The notes: generated by a model not told the origin, from the sequence alone. A stretch of DNA of 64,000 nucleotides from Oscillibacter hominis (GCF_014334055.1 NZ_CP060490.1:1984001-2048000); one strand, 5' to 3'. Positions 50,867 through 60,480 are shown, counted from the first letter of the stretch. Translations and numbers: made by a program.

Positions 50867-51728
50867 ACGGGACTATGAGTCCATCCCCATTCCAAAGGAA
50901 CTGGAGTTTCGCGTCCGCTCCTCCATGGAAGAAGCGAAGCGCCGGTCACGTCGCGATTCCTCCCGGAGAATTTGGAGGCGCTCCGCCACCACGGCGGCTG
51001 CTGTTCTGGTCCTGATGGTAGCGCTGGTCAATTCCAATGCCGGCATTGCCAGTGCCATGGAGAAGGTTCCCGTCTTAGGGGCCATCACCCGGGTCTTCAC
51101 CTTCCGCATCTATCAGGATGAAGGGCCAAACTCGTCTGCCGACATTCACATCCCCCAGGTGGAGGGCGGCCCGGACGAACTGAACCAGGCCCTTTCCAAC
51201 TATACCGATACCATTATCGCCCGGTATGAGGAAGAGGCCGGCATCGTCAACGCCGGCGACGATGCGGGAGCGCAGACCAATCACTACCAGGTGGGCGTGG
51301 ACTACTCTGTGGTCACGGACAACGACTCCCTGTTTGCCCTGCGCTTTGATGAGACGCTGGTCATGGCCAGCGGGACGGAGTCGGTGATGATCTACAACGT
51401 GGACAAAGCCACCGGGGAGATCATCGGCCTTGCCGACCTCTTTGAGAGCGGCAGCGACTATAAATCCGTCATATCTGAAAACATCAGGGAGCAAATGCGC
51501 CAGCGTATGGACGAAAACGGCAGAGCGTATTACTGGCTCAACGATGAGGTGTCGGACTGGAACTTCACCACGATTACCGACGAGACCGCCTTCTATGTCG
51601 ACGAAAACCAGGAGCTCATCATCGTCTTCAACGAAGGCGATGTGGCGCCCATGTACATGGGCGTGGTCGAATTTGTGATCCCCGCTTCCGTGACGCAGGG
51701 GATTGCCCGCAGCGGATACCTGAACTGA
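50841..51728 (+). CDS. RsiV-like anti-sigma factor
   Basis: A 295-residue single-pass membrane protein that would hold the ECF sigma factor inactive. The cytosolic N-terminus (1-48) is basic, one membrane segment lies at about 49-68 (TTAAAVLVLMVALVNSNAG), and the outside part contains the DUF3298/DUF4163-like region seen in RsiV, the lysozyme receptor (FRIYQDEGPNSSADIHIPQ and DENQELIIVFNEGDVAP). Start ATG overlaps the end of the sigma factor gene by 26 bases. Release would require regulated proteolysis, but no site-1 or site-2 protease is encoded nearby. Confidence 0.88.
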   Translation: MKEQLNHCKRDYESIPIPKELEFRVRSSMEEAKRRSRRDSSRRIWRRSATTAAAVLVLMVALVNSNAGIASAMEKVPVLGAITRVFTFRIYQDEGPNSSADIHIPQVEGGPDELNQALSNYTDTIIARYEEEAGIVNAGDDAGAQTNHYQVGVDYSVVTDNDSLFALRFDETLVMASGTESVMIYNVDKATGEIIGLADLFESGSDYKSVISENIREQMRQRMDENGRAYYWLNDEVSDWNFTTITDETAFYVDENQELIIVFNEGDVAPMYMGVVEFVIPASVTQGIARSGYLN

Positions 51729-51735
51729 GCGGAGA

Positions 51736-51768
51736 CGGGGGAGAGCATGCCTCTCCCCCGCTCTTTTG
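51736..51768 (+). terminator. Intrinsic terminator of the sigma operon
   Basis: CGGGGGAGAG/CTCTCCCCCG stem with five-base loop followed by CTCTTTT, eight bases past the stop codon. Confidence 0.85.
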
Positions 51769-51841
51769 CGTCTATCCCCCTTTTTTGTACCCTTTCGCCT
51801 GTTTTTTCTTCAATTTTATCCGGAAGAATCCGGAAAAAGGC

Positions 51842-51870
51842 TTGCTTTTTGCGGATGGTTGTGCTATCAT
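51842..51870 (+). promoter_or_regulatory. Promoter of the rimP-nusA-infB operon
   Basis: TTGCTT, 17-bp spacer, TATCAT, about 97 bases upstream of rimP. Confidence 0.7.
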
Positions 51871-51895
51871 AACTCATGTTGATGTTAGACGATGG

Positions 51896-51928
51896 CAGAG
51901 TGGGCTTTTGAAGTCCGCTCTTTTTATT
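51896..51928 (+). terminator. Leader hairpin (attenuator) before rimP
   Basis: GAGTGGGCT pairs with AGTCCGCTC (two G-U pairs) and is followed by TTTTT, between the promoter and rimP. A terminator in the leader of a nusA operon suggests attenuation, perhaps by NusA itself. Confidence 0.65.
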
Positions 51929-51966
51929 GGCCTAAATGGGCTGGTTAAAATTTGGAAGGAGTCTCT

Positions 51967-52422
51967 ATGAAGAAGATCACAGAGCTGGTGGCCGAACTGG
52001 CCGAACCCGCCGTAAAGTCCCAGGGCTGCGAACTGTGGGACGTGGAATATGTGAAGGAGGCCGGCACCTGGTATCTGCGGCTCTATCTGGATAAGGAGGG
52101 CGGCGTGGACATCCTGGACTGCGAGGCAGTGTCCCGGGCGGTGGAACCGCTGTTGGATGAGGCTGACCCCATCGAGGGAAGCTATACCTTTGAAGTCAGT
52201 TCCGCAGGCTGTGAGCGGCCGCTGAAGCGCCCCTCCGACTTTGAGCGGTTTATGGGAAGCCCCGTCTCGCTGCGGCTCTATCAAAACCGGGACGGCAGCA
52301 AGGAGTTTGCCGGTAAGCTGAGCGGTTACGACAACGGGGACGTGACCATCGAGGTGGGCGGCAAGCCCATGACGTTTTCCAAAAAAGACGTGGCACTGGT
52401 GCGTCTGCGCGTTGAATTTTAA
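51967..52422 (+). CDS. rimP: Ribosome maturation factor RimP
   Basis: A 151-residue protein needed for assembly of the 30S ribosomal subunit. It shows the two RimP domains: an N-terminal alpha/beta half (LVAELAEPAVKSQGCELWDVEY, split over helix and strand) with LDCEAVSRAVEPLLD, and the YTFEVSSAGCERPLKRP motif, then a C-terminal SH3-like barrel ending in DVALVRLRVEF. GGAAGGAG lies six bases before the ATG at 51967. First gene of the long translation operon. Confidence 0.94.
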   Translation: MKKITELVAELAEPAVKSQGCELWDVEYVKEAGTWYLRLYLDKEGGVDILDCEAVSRAVEPLLDEADPIEGSYTFEVSSAGCERPLKRPSDFERFMGSPVSLRLYQNRDGSKEFAGKLSGYDNGDVTIEVGGKPMTFSKKDVALVRLRVEF

Positions 52423-52459
52423 TTGAGTTTCAATGACGATAGAATAGGAGAGCAGCCTC

Positions 52460-53527
52460 ATGAAATGTGATGAAATTTTTGCCGCACTGGCGCTTTTGGA
52501 AAAGGAACGGGGCATCCCCCAGGCCTTTATGATGGATAAGATCGTTCAGGCCCTGACCACCGCCTATAAGCGGGACCACGAGGGTGTGGAGAACGTGGCG
52601 GTGGACGTGGATGAGGCCAGGCAGGACCTGAAGATGTACGTCCAGAAGGAAGTGGTGGAAGAGGTGGAGAACCCCGCCTCCCAGATCTCCCTTGAGGACG
52701 CCCGTGCCATCTCCGCCAAGTATGAGTTGGGCATGATGGTCAACTTCCCCGTGAACAACGTGGAGTTTGGCCGCATCGCCGCCGGCAACGGCAAGCAGGT
52801 CATCATCCAGGGGCTGCGGGAAGCCGAGCGGGGCATGGTCTACGATGAGTTCAACTCCAAGCAGCACGAAATCCTCACCGGCGTGGTCACCCGTGTGGAC
52901 CCCCGCAACGGCAATGTCTCATTGCGCATCGGCAACGGTGCCGAGTCCACCGAGGCCCTGCTCACCGCCGGCGAGCAGGTGCAGGGCGAGGTCCTCGTGG
53001 AGGGCATGCATGTAAAGGTGTATGTGGTGGAGGTCCGCCGCTCCACCCGCGGCCCCCAGGTACTGATCTCCCGTACCCATCCGGGTCTTGTGAAGCGGCT
53101 TTTTGAGCTGGAGGTCCCCGAGATTTACGACGGCACCGTGGAGGTCCGCTCCATCGCCCGGGAAGCCGGCAGCCGCACCAAAATGGCCGTCTGGTCCAAC
53201 GATGAGAATGTGGACCCCATCGGCGCCTGCGTGGGCCCCAAGGGCCAGCGTGTGGCCAATATCGTGGAGGAGCTGCGGGGCGAAAAGATCGACATCATCA
53301 AATACAGCGAAGACCCCGCTGAGTTCATCGCCGCCGCCCTGGCCCCCGCCGACGTGGTGGAGGTCCTGATGGCGGAGGAGGGGAAGGCCTGCCGCTGCAT
53401 GGTGCCCGACGACCAGCTGAGCCTGGCCATCGGCAAGGAGGGCCAGAACGCCCGTCTGGCGGCCCGCCTCACCGGTTATAAAATTGACATCAAACCGGAA
53501 AGCTATCACGAGGAAACGGAAGAATAA
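52460..53527 (+). CDS. nusA: Transcription termination/antitermination factor NusA
   Basis: RNA polymerase-binding factor that modulates pausing, termination and antitermination. The 355-residue length is standard for Firmicutes, which lack the acidic C-terminal repeats of E. coli NusA. Residues 1-125 form the polymerase-binding domain, 135-200 the S1 domain (LTGVVTRVDPRNGNVSLRIG), and two KH domains follow with VGPKGQRVANIV and IGKEGQNARLAARL. AGGAGA lies upstream of the ATG. Confidence 0.96.
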   Translation: MKCDEIFAALALLEKERGIPQAFMMDKIVQALTTAYKRDHEGVENVAVDVDEARQDLKMYVQKEVVEEVENPASQISLEDARAISAKYELGMMVNFPVNNVEFGRIAAGNGKQVIIQGLREAERGMVYDEFNSKQHEILTGVVTRVDPRNGNVSLRIGNGAESTEALLTAGEQVQGEVLVEGMHVKVYVVEVRRSTRGPQVLISRTHPGLVKRLFELEVPEIYDGTVEVRSIAREAGSRTKMAVWSNDENVDPIGACVGPKGQRVANIVEELRGEKIDIIKYSEDPAEFIAAALAPADVVEVLMAEEGKACRCMVPDDQLSLAIGKEGQNARLAARLTGYKIDIKPESYHEETEE

Positions 53528-53542
53528 TCAAGGAGGCAGCTT

Positions 53543-53824
53543 ATGCAGAAGCCTAAGAAAACGCCGCAGCGGCAATGTATCGGCTGCCGCGAAATGAAGG
53601 AAAAAAAGTCTCTGATCCGTGTGGTCCGCTCGCCGGAGGGCGAGATCTCCCTGGACAGCGGCGGACGGAAAAACGGCCGGGGCGCCTATGTGTGCCCCAG
53701 CGCGGAGTGCCTGCGCAAGGCCAGAAAATCCAAGGCGCTGGAGCGTGCCTTTGACTGCGCCGTGCCGGCGGAGGTCTATGACGCCCTGGAGTCTCAGTTA
53801 GGAGCGCTGGATGGAGAACAATAA
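53543..53824 (+). CDS. ylxR: YlxR/RnpM family RNA-binding protein
   Basis: A 93-residue DUF448 protein. It shows the signature QRQCIGCREMKEKKSLIRVVR and GRGAYVCPSAECLRKARKSK. In Bacillus the homologue (RnpM) binds RNase P RNA and modulates its activity. AAGGAGG lies seven bases before the ATG. Its 3' end overlaps the ylxQ start by 14 bases, a conserved arrangement between nusA and infB. Confidence 0.93.
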   Translation: MQKPKKTPQRQCIGCREMKEKKSLIRVVRSPEGEISLDSGGRKNGRGAYVCPSAECLRKARKSKALERAFDCAVPAEVYDALESQLGALDGEQ

Positions 53825-54455
53825 TCTGCTGCATCTCATCGGCCTTGCCAAAAAGGCAGGCCGGCTGGAGGCCGGGGAGGAACCGGTGGGGATGGTCTGC
53901 CGGGCCCAGGACGCACGGCTGATCCTGCTGGCCTCCGACGCGGCCGCGTCCACAGCGCGCCGGGCGCTCCACTTTGCCCAGGAGGGCAAGTGCCTCTCAA
54001 TCCGGCTTCCCTTTTCCAAAGACCAGTTGGGCCGGGCCGTGGGCCGCACCTCCTGTGCTATCGCGGCCATGACCGACATCGGCTTTGCCAGCGCCGTGGC
54101 CGGCAAGCTGGCCGCATCCGACCCGGACGCCTACGGCGGCACGGCTGAAAAGCTGAAGCTGAAGGCCAAGCGGGCCGCGGAGCGGCACAAGGCGGCCGAG
54201 GAGAAACGGGCCGCCGGGGAGCAGCGGGCAGCCGCGGAAAAGAAAGTATCTGCAAAGCGGAAGGTTTCCGCAGAAAAGACAGCACCTCCAAAGTCGGAGG
54301 GCAGAAAAACAAGCCGGGGCGGCGCTGTCCAAAGCCCCCGGAGCCCTGCCGGGCAGAATGCCCGGCGGCGCATTGCGGCGAAGAAGAACCCCTACTCCGG
54401 CAGCCGGCCCGTCAAGCGGGGTAAGGGGTCGTTCCGCAGCAAGGGCAGCAGCTGA
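53811..54455 (+). CDS. ylxQ: L7Ae-family ribosomal-like protein YlxQ with a long basic tail
   Basis: Residues 1-105 are the L7Ae/L30e RNA-binding fold ([19 protein letters not shown], then [20 protein letters not shown]). YlxQ is normally about 100 residues, but here some 105 further residues follow, rich in Lys, Arg, Ala and Ser ([20 protein letters not shown]) with no clear fold, ending SFRSKGSS. This tail probably adds non-specific RNA or ribosome contact. The frame has no shift and the tail keeps the host codon usage. ATG 53811 has TTAGGAG upstream. Confidence 0.88.
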   Translation: MENNNLLHLIGLAKKAGRLEAGEEPVGMVCRAQDARLILLASDAAASTARRALHFAQEGKCLSIRLPFSKDQLGRAVGRTSCAIAAMTDIGFASAVAGKLAASDPDAYGGTAEKLKLKAKRAAERHKAAEEKRAAGEQRAAAEKKVSAKRKVSAEKTAPPKSEGRKTSRGGAVQSPRSPAGQNARRRIAAKKNPYSGSRPVKRGKGSFRSKGSS

Positions 54456-54631
54456 CAGGTAAGCAGCGCCCGCTTTGCACGCGGGAGTTTGCGTGTGTTT
54501 TTTGGACGGCTTCGCTCCGAAAAGCAATGTCTGCGGTAGGACCGCAGCGAAAGCGCGCCGGATGGCGCAGGCGGCGGAATCCCTTCCGCCCGGACAGGAG
54601 CGAAGCTAAGCTTATATGGAGGTGGCTTTAT

Positions 54632-57022
54632 TTGGGTACAATCGACAAATACAGAGTGCATGAGGTGGCGAAGGATTTCGGCCTTTCCACCCGCGAGATC
54701 ACGGAAATCCTGACAAAATATGCGTCCACGCCGAAAAACCACATGCAGGTGCTGACGGATCATGAGCTCTCTCTGATCTTTGACTATCTGACGCAGAAGC
54801 ACCCTGTGTCCGGGATCCAGGTGATCTTTGCAGACACCTATAAGGAGCCGGCGGCGCAGCCCAAGCCCGAGGCCCCCAAGCAGCAGCCCCAGGCTCCCCG
54901 GCCCGAGAGCCGGCCGGAGAACCGGCCCCGGCCGCAAAACGGTGTCCCCCCGCGGCAGGAGCAGCCCCGGCCCCAGCAGGCGCAGCCGCAGGGCGGTGCC
55001 AAGCCCGCTCAGCAAAATGTGCAGCGTCCCACCACCCGGGTCCCCCAGAAGAAGATCGTGGACACCCGCAAGGGCGGAGACGTGAACCTGGCCAAATACG
55101 ACCAGCGTCTGGAGGAACTGGCTCCTGAGCGCGCCAGCCGGATGCAGCAGGGCAAGGAGAAATTCCGCAGCAACACCGGCAACCGCCGGGGCGGAGTGCC
55201 CTTTTCCAGCAAGCGCCGCCAGGATGAGCAGGAGAAGATGCGCCGCCTCCAGCTGGAGATCGCCAAGAAGACCCCTCTGAAGGTTCAGATCCCCGATGAG
55301 ATTTCCGTGGGTGAGCTGGCCTCCCGGATGAAGAAAACCGGCGCCGAGGTGGTCAAGGTGCTGATGAAGAACGGCATCATGGCCTCCCTGCCCCAGATCA
55401 TCGACTACGACACCGCCGCCTTGGTGGCCATGGATTTGGGCTGCAAGGTGGAGAAGGAAGTCACCGTCACCATTGAAGAGCGCCTCATCGACGACCACGA
55501 GGATAAGCCGGAGGATTTGGTGCCCCGGGCCCCGGTGGTGGTGGTCATGGGCCACGTGGATCACGGCAAGACCTCCTTGTTAGACGCCATCCGCAACACC
55601 TCCGTCGCCTCCGGTGAGGCTGGCGGCATCACCCAGCACATCGGCGCCTATCAGGTCCAGATCAACGGCAAGCCCATCACCTTCTTGGATACCCCGGGCC
55701 ATGAGGCCTTTACCTCCATGCGTGCCCGCGGCGCCATGGTGACGGACATCGCCATCCTGGTGGTGGCCGCCGAGGACGGCATCAAGCCCCAGACCGTGGA
55801 GTCCATCAACCATGCCAAGGCCGCGAACATCCCCATCATTGTGGCCATCAACAAGATCGACAAGCCCGAGGCCAACCCCGACCGGGTGAAGCAGCAGCTC
55901 ACCGAGTACGGCCTGGTGAGCGAGGACTGGGGCGGCGACACCATCTGCTGCCCCATCAGCGCCAAGAAGAACATCGGCATTGACAATCTGCTGGAGATGG
56001 TCACGCTGACCGCGGAAATGGCAGAGCTGAAGGCCAACCCCAACCGCGCCGCCCAAGGTACGGTCATCGAGGCCCGCCTGGACAAGGGCCGCGGTCCGGT
56101 GGCCACGCTGCTTGTGCAAAACGGCACGCTGAACCAGGGCGACATCATCATCGCCGGCACTGCCGTGGGCCGTGTGCGCACCATGGTGGACAGCAAGGGC
56201 AAACGGCTGGAAAAGGCCGGCCCTTCCGTGCCTGTGGAGATTGCCGGACTCAGTGAAGCGCCTTCCGCCGGCAGCACCTTCCACGCCGTGGCCGATGAGC
56301 GCATGGCCCGGGAACTGGTGGAGCAGCGCAAGGAGGAGGAAAAGGCAAAATCCTCCGCCCCTGTGCAGAAGGTCTCTCTGGAGAACCTGTTCGACCAGAT
56401 TCAGGCCGGGGAGCGCAAGGAGCTGGCCCTCATCGTCAAGGCCGACGTCCAGGGCAGCGTGGAGGCCGTCAAGGCCTCGCTGGAGAAGCTCTCCAACGAG
56501 GAGGTCAACGTCCGTGTCATCCACGGCGGCGTTGGCGCCATCAACGAATCCGACGTGATGCTGGCCGCCACCTCCAACGCCATCATCGTGGGCTTCAACG
56601 TCCGTCCGGACGCGGCGGCCCGGGACAGCGCCGTCCGCTCCAATGTGGATATGCGCATGTACCGCGTGATCTATGACTGCATCGACGAGATCGAGGCGGC
56701 CATGAAGGGCATGCTGGCGCCCAAGTTCAAGGAAGTGGTGCTGGGCCATACTGAGGTCCGCCAGGTCTACAAGGTGTCCGGCGTGGGCACTGTGGCCGGC
56801 TGCTATGTCCAGGACGGCAAGATCGTCCGAGCCTGCTCCGTCCGGGTGGTCCGGGACGGCATCGTCATCCACGAAGGCTCCCTGGCCTCTTTGAAGCGCT
56901 TTAAGGACGACGCCAAGGAGGTGGCCGAAAACTACGAGTGCGGCCTGACCGTGGAAAAGTTCAACGACATCAAAGAGGGCGACATCATCGAGGCCTTCAC
57001 CATGGAGGAGATCAAGCAGTAG
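54632..57022 (+). CDS. infB: Translation initiation factor IF-2
   Basis: GTPase that places initiator tRNA on the ribosome; 796 residues. The IF2_N helix domain ([19 protein letters not shown]) is followed by a Pro/Gln/Arg-rich linker (75-150), a second IF2_N copy ([20 protein letters not shown]), and the G domain with [17 protein letters not shown] and NKIDKP, then domains II-IV ending with [10 protein letters not shown]. Start is TTG 54632, eight bases after GGAGGT; the upstream open frame has no ribosome site. The 176-base gap after ylxQ contains only this leader. Confidence 0.95.
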   Translation: MGTIDKYRVHEVAKDFGLSTREITEILTKYASTPKNHMQVLTDHELSLIFDYLTQKHPVSGIQVIFADTYKEPAAQPKPEAPKQQPQAPRPESRPENRPRPQNGVPPRQEQPRPQQAQPQGGAKPAQQNVQRPTTRVPQKKIVDTRKGGDVNLAKYDQRLEELAPERASRMQQGKEKFRSNTGNRRGGVPFSSKRRQDEQEKMRRLQLEIAKKTPLKVQIPDEISVGELASRMKKTGAEVVKVLMKNGIMASLPQIIDYDTAALVAMDLGCKVEKEVTVTIEERLIDDHEDKPEDLVPRAPVVVVMGHVDHGKTSLLDAIRNTSVASGEAGGITQHIGAYQVQINGKPITFLDTPGHEAFTSMRARGAMVTDIAILVVAAEDGIKPQTVESINHAKAANIPIIVAINKIDKPEANPDRVKQQLTEYGLVSEDWGGDTICCPISAKKNIGIDNLLEMVTLTAEMAELKANPNRAAQGTVIEARLDKGRGPVATLLVQNGTLNQGDIIIAGTAVGRVRTMVDSKGKRLEKAGPSVPVEIAGLSEAPSAGSTFHAVADERMARELVEQRKEEEKAKSSAPVQKVSLENLFDQIQAGERKELALIVKADVQGSVEAVKASLEKLSNEEVNVRVIHGGVGAINESDVMLAATSNAIIVGFNVRPDAAARDSAVRSNVDMRMYRVIYDCIDEIEAAMKGMLAPKFKEVVLGHTEVRQVYKVSGVGTVAGCYVQDGKIVRACSVRVVRDGIVIHEGSLASLKRFKDDAKEVAENYECGLTVEKFNDIKEGDIIEAFTMEEIKQ

Positions 57023-57045
57023 GTCTTACGATCCAATAAAGCTGC

Positions 57046-57080
57046 GGCGGGGCGGGCGGATTCGCCCGCCCCGCCTTTTC
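57046..57080 (+). terminator. Intrinsic terminator of infB
   Basis: A 13-bp perfect GC-rich stem (GGCGGGGCGGGCG) with GATT loop followed by TTTT, 24 bases past the stop codon. It may be only partial, because rbfA continues in the same direction. Confidence 0.85.
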
Positions 57081-57230
57081 CCCGTCCGGCGGAGGAATTG
57101 CCAGCGGCGACGCGCCGCATCTCCGGCTTTTCCGATCTCCGCTGCACATACTATCCCATGGTGCGCCGCCCGTTCTCAGGCGGCGTCTGCCGCGCAAATT
57201 AAATTTCTATCCCGGAAAGGAGGCCGCTTT

Positions 57231-57590
57231 ATGCCCAGCAACCGAATCGGCCGTATCAATGAAGAGATCCAACGGGAGCTGTCCGCCCTGATGCGGCGGC
57301 TGAAGGACCCCCGGGTTCAGTCCGGTATGGTGACCATCACCCATGTGGACACCACCGGCGACCTGCGCTATTCCCGCATCTATGTCAGCGCCCTGGACAA
57401 GTCCCAGGAACAGGACATCCTGAAGGGCCTCAAATCTGCCTCCGGCTTCCTGCGCAGGGAGCTGGGCAGCGCCCTGCGCCTGCGCTACACCCCGGAGCTG
57501 CAGTTCGTGGCCGACGACTCCATCCAGCACGGTGCCCATATCCTGGAGGTCCTTCGGGACATTGAGCGCCGGGAGGAAGAGGAGGAGTGA
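57231..57590 (+). CDS. rbfA: Ribosome-binding factor A
   Basis: A 119-residue KH-like cold-adaptation factor that helps mature the 16S rRNA end in the 30S subunit. It shows RIGRINEEIQRELSALMRRL, DPRVQSGMVTITHVDTTGD and the C-terminal YTPELQFVADDSIQHGAHI typical of RbfA. AAAGGAGG lies seven bases before the ATG. Its stop overlaps the ribosome site of the next gene. Confidence 0.95.
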   Translation: MPSNRIGRINEEIQRELSALMRRLKDPRVQSGMVTITHVDTTGDLRYSRIYVSALDKSQEQDILKGLKSASGFLRRELGSALRLRYTPELQFVADDSIQHGAHILEVLRDIERREEEEE

Positions 57591-57592
57591 CT

Positions 57593-58546
57593 ATGACCGC
57601 CAAAGAGGCCGCGCAGCTGCTGCGCACCTTTGATAACGTCCTGATCCTGACCCACATGCGGCCCGACGGGGACACGGTGGGCTGCGCCGGCGCCCTCTGT
57701 GCGGCGCTGCGGAATCTGGGAAAGACCGCCTATCTCCTGCCCAACCCGGAGATCACGGACAACAGCCGCCCCTATGCCGCGCCCTACCTGGCGCCGGACG
57801 GCTTTTGCCCGGAGAAGGTGGTCAGCACCGATATCGCCGCGTTGTCCCTGTTCCCACAAAACGCCCTGCCCTACCAGGACCGGGTGGACCTGGCCATCGA
57901 CCACCACCCCTCCTACGAGGGGTTTGGGGCAAACAGCTGCGTGCAGCCCCAGTGCGCCGCCTGCGGCGAGATCCTCTATGAGATCGCCCGGGAACTGGGG
58001 CCCATTACGCCGGAGATCGCCCTGCCCCTCTATGTGGCCGTGTCCACGGACACTGGCTGCTTTGTCTACTCCAACACCACCGCCAACACCCACCGGGTGG
58101 CGGCGGCGCTGATGGACACAGGCATCGACTACCGTCAGGTCAACAAGACCTTTTTCCGCACCAAAAGCCGCAAGCGCCTGGCCCTGGAGGCGGACATGCT
58201 CCGCAACATGCAGCTGTTCGACAGCGGCCGCATTGTGGTCATGCAGATTCCCGTCTCGTTGATGGAGGAGGTCCAGGCCAGCGAAAGCGACGCAGAGGAC
58301 CTCTCCTCCCTGGCCGGCCTGGTGGAGGGCAACGACTGCGCCGTCACCATGCGGGAGCTGCGCAGGGACGTCTGGAAAATTTCCCTGCGCACCGGAAGCC
58401 GGGTCAACGCCACTCAGGTCTGCCAGCTCTTGGGCGGCGGCGGCCACGCCGCTGCGGCGGGCTGCACCATCGAGGGCAGCGCCCAGTCGGCCACTGAGCA
58501 GATTTTGGATGCCGTGGCCCGGATCGCAGGCGATTTCCCGCGGTAA
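57593..58546 (+). CDS. nrnA: DHH-family phosphoesterase, NrnA-like
   Basis: Bifunctional nanoRNase and pAp phosphatase family, which clears two- to four-base RNAs and 3'-phosphoadenosine 5'-phosphate. The 317-residue product has the DHH motifs LILTHMRPDGDTVG, VVSTDIAAL and DLAIDHHPS with the metal-binding Asp and His residues, and the DHHA1 domain ends in QLLGGGGHAAAAGCTIEG. ATG 57593 lies five bases after GAGGAG, preferred over an overlapping GTG at 57587. Position between rbfA and truB is conserved in Firmicutes. Confidence 0.92.
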   Translation: MTAKEAAQLLRTFDNVLILTHMRPDGDTVGCAGALCAALRNLGKTAYLLPNPEITDNSRPYAAPYLAPDGFCPEKVVSTDIAALSLFPQNALPYQDRVDLAIDHHPSYEGFGANSCVQPQCAACGEILYEIARELGPITPEIALPLYVAVSTDTGCFVYSNTTANTHRVAAALMDTGIDYRQVNKTFFRTKSRKRLALEADMLRNMQLFDSGRIVVMQIPVSLMEEVQASESDAEDLSSLAGLVEGNDCAVTMRELRRDVWKISLRTGSRVNATQVCQLLGGGGHAAAAGCTIEGSAQSATEQILDAVARIAGDFPR

Positions 58547-58573
58547 CACGAACTTTTGACTACAGGGGGAACT

Positions 58574-59437
58574 ATGCCGAACGGAATTCTCATCATTGAC
58601 AAGCCCCAGGACTGGACCAGCATGGATGTATGCGCCAAAATCCGGGGCATGCTTCATGAAAAGCGGGTGGGCCACGCCGGCACCCTGGACCCCATGGCCA
58701 CCGGCGTGCTGCCTGTTTTTGTGGGGCAGGCCACCCGGGCGGTGGAGTTTGCGGAAAAGGGCCGCAAGGAGTACGCGGCCACGCTGCGCCTGGGACTGAC
58801 CACCAACACCCAGGACATCACCGGTGAGGTGCTCTCGCGCTGCGACGTCGGCGTTTCGGCCCAGGAGGTGTCCTCCGTCCTGAAGCGCTTTACCGGGGAA
58901 CTGCAGCAGGTTCCACCCATGTACTCCGCCATCAAAATCAACGGGCAGAAGCTCTGTGACCTGGCCCGCAAGGGCCGGGAGGTGGAGCGGGCCCCTCGGA
59001 GCGTCACCATCTATGCTCTGGAGCTCACCGGTCAGCTGAGCGAAACGGAGTTTTGCCTGCGCTGCGTGTGCTCCAAGGGTACATACATCCGTACGCTCTG
59101 CCACGACATCGGACAGGCCCTGGGCTGCGGCGGGTGCATGAGCGCGCTGCGCCGCACCATGGCCGCCGGGTTCACCCTAACCGAGGCCGTCACGCTGGAG
59201 GAGGTGCACCAGCGCGGCGAAGCGCTGCTGATGGATGTGGACCGCTTTTTTGAGCAATACCCCGCCTACCGGATTCAGCGGGAGCGGGAGGAGTTTTTCT
59301 GCCTCCATGGCAACCCCATCCCCGCCCAGCTGCCCCAGGGGATCTACCGGGTCTACGGCCGGGACGGGAAGTTCCTCTGCCTGAGCCGGTGGGAACGTGG
59401 AAAGCTTGTCAGCATCAAGAATTTCTTTGGAGCGTGA
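58574..59437 (+). CDS. truB: tRNA pseudouridine(55) synthase
   Basis: Makes pseudouridine 55 in the T-loop of tRNAs. The 287-residue product has the catalytic Asp39 in HAGTLDPMATGVLPV, the GRKEYAATLRLG motif and SKGTYIRTLCHDIGQALG, and ends in a PUA-like domain. AGGGGGAA lies before the ATG at 58574. Six bases separate it from ribF, so the two are co-translated. Confidence 0.95.
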   Translation: MPNGILIIDKPQDWTSMDVCAKIRGMLHEKRVGHAGTLDPMATGVLPVFVGQATRAVEFAEKGRKEYAATLRLGLTTNTQDITGEVLSRCDVGVSAQEVSSVLKRFTGELQQVPPMYSAIKINGQKLCDLARKGREVERAPRSVTIYALELTGQLSETEFCLRCVCSKGTYIRTLCHDIGQALGCGGCMSALRRTMAAGFTLTEAVTLEEVHQRGEALLMDVDRFFEQYPAYRIQREREEFFCLHGNPIPAQLPQGIYRVYGRDGKFLCLSRWERGKLVSIKNFFGA

Positions 59438-59443
59438 TCAGAC

Positions 59444-60334
59444 GTGAAAGTCATTGCACTTGGTTTTTTTGACGGCATCCACCTGGGCCACGGCGCCCTG
59501 CTGCGCCGCACGGCGGAGGTGGCCCGGGACAGGGGCCTGTCACCGGCGGTCTTTACCTTCGACCGGCCGCCCAAGGCGGTGGTCACCGGCCGCCCCATTC
59601 CCCTGATCAATTCCGCGGAGGACCGCCGGGGCCTGGTGAAACGGCTCTACGGCATCGACGAAATCATCATGGCCCCCTTTGACCAGCGGATGATGACCAT
59701 GCCCTGGCGGGAGTTCATCACTGGTTTTTTGGCCGGCGAACATCAGGCCGCCCATCTGGTAGCGGGCCACGACTTCCACTTCGGCCATAAAAACCAGGGC
59801 AACCCCCAGCTGCTCCAGGAGACCTGCAAAGAGTTGGGCATTGGCTGCGACATCATCCCCCGGGTGGAAATCAGTGGGATGACCGTCAGCTCTACCTACA
59901 TCCGTCAGCTGGTGGAGGAGGGTGACATGGAGCGGGCCTCCCGGTTTTTAGGCCATCCCCATACCCTGACCGGCACGGTCCGCCACGGCCGCGGCATTGG
60001 ACGGTCCCAGCTCTTCCCCACGGCCAATCTGATCATCCCCCCCAATGTGCTGATCCCCAGCCACGGCGTTTACGTCACCCGGGCCTATCTGCCCGACGGA
60101 TCGGCCTATGACGCGGTCACCAATGTGGGCAACCGCCCCACAGTGAACAACGGCGCCGACATCACGGTGGAAGCTTCGCTCCTCCACTTTGAGGGCGACC
60201 TCTACGGTAAGACGCTGCGCCTGGAGTTTTTCAAAAAGCTCCGGGGTGAGATGCGTTTTGATTCGGTGGAGGCACTCCGCGCCCAGATTCAGCAGGACAT
60301 CGGCGCCACAGCCTCCTATCTCGCTTCCCTCTGA
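59444..60334 (+). CDS. ribF: Bifunctional riboflavin kinase/FAD synthetase
   Basis: Converts riboflavin to FMN and then FAD. The N-terminal adenylyltransferase has the HxGH-type motif GFFDGIHLGHGAL and the SSTYIRQL segment, and the C-terminal kinase has GTVRHGRGIGRSQLFPTANL with the PTAN motif, then VTNVGNRPTV. At 296 residues it is of normal length. The start is GTG 59444, with TGGAG about 12 bases upstream. Last gene of the operon before a terminator. Confidence 0.95.
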   Translation: MKVIALGFFDGIHLGHGALLRRTAEVARDRGLSPAVFTFDRPPKAVVTGRPIPLINSAEDRRGLVKRLYGIDEIIMAPFDQRMMTMPWREFITGFLAGEHQAAHLVAGHDFHFGHKNQGNPQLLQETCKELGIGCDIIPRVEISGMTVSSTYIRQLVEEGDMERASRFLGHPHTLTGTVRHGRGIGRSQLFPTANLIIPPNVLIPSHGVYVTRAYLPDGSAYDAVTNVGNRPTVNNGADITVEASLLHFEGDLYGKTLRLEFFKKLRGEMRFDSVEALRAQIQQDIGATASYLASL

Positions 60335-60338
60335 TTGC

Positions 60339-60376
60339 CTCCCTCTGCGGCTTGACGCCGCAGAGGGAGTTTCTTT
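60339..60376 (+). terminator. Intrinsic terminator of the rimP-ribF operon
   Basis: A 13-bp perfect stem (CTCCCTCTGCGGC) with five-base loop followed by TTTCTTT, five bases past the ribF stop. Confidence 0.93.
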
Positions 60377-60480
60377 GCTTACCCGGCGTGCCAAGCGGTC
60401 CATTTTTCCTTCTTCCCAGAAAAATATGGAAAATTTCATTCCTCTGTCTTTTCCCGACAGCCTTTTCAGGGTGGGCTTTT

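Noticed and set aside
54527..54631. A longer N-terminus for IF-2 starting upstream of 54632
   Set aside because: The upstream codons give an Arg/Trp-rich stretch unlike any IF-2, while GGAGGT is ideally placed for the TTG at 54632.
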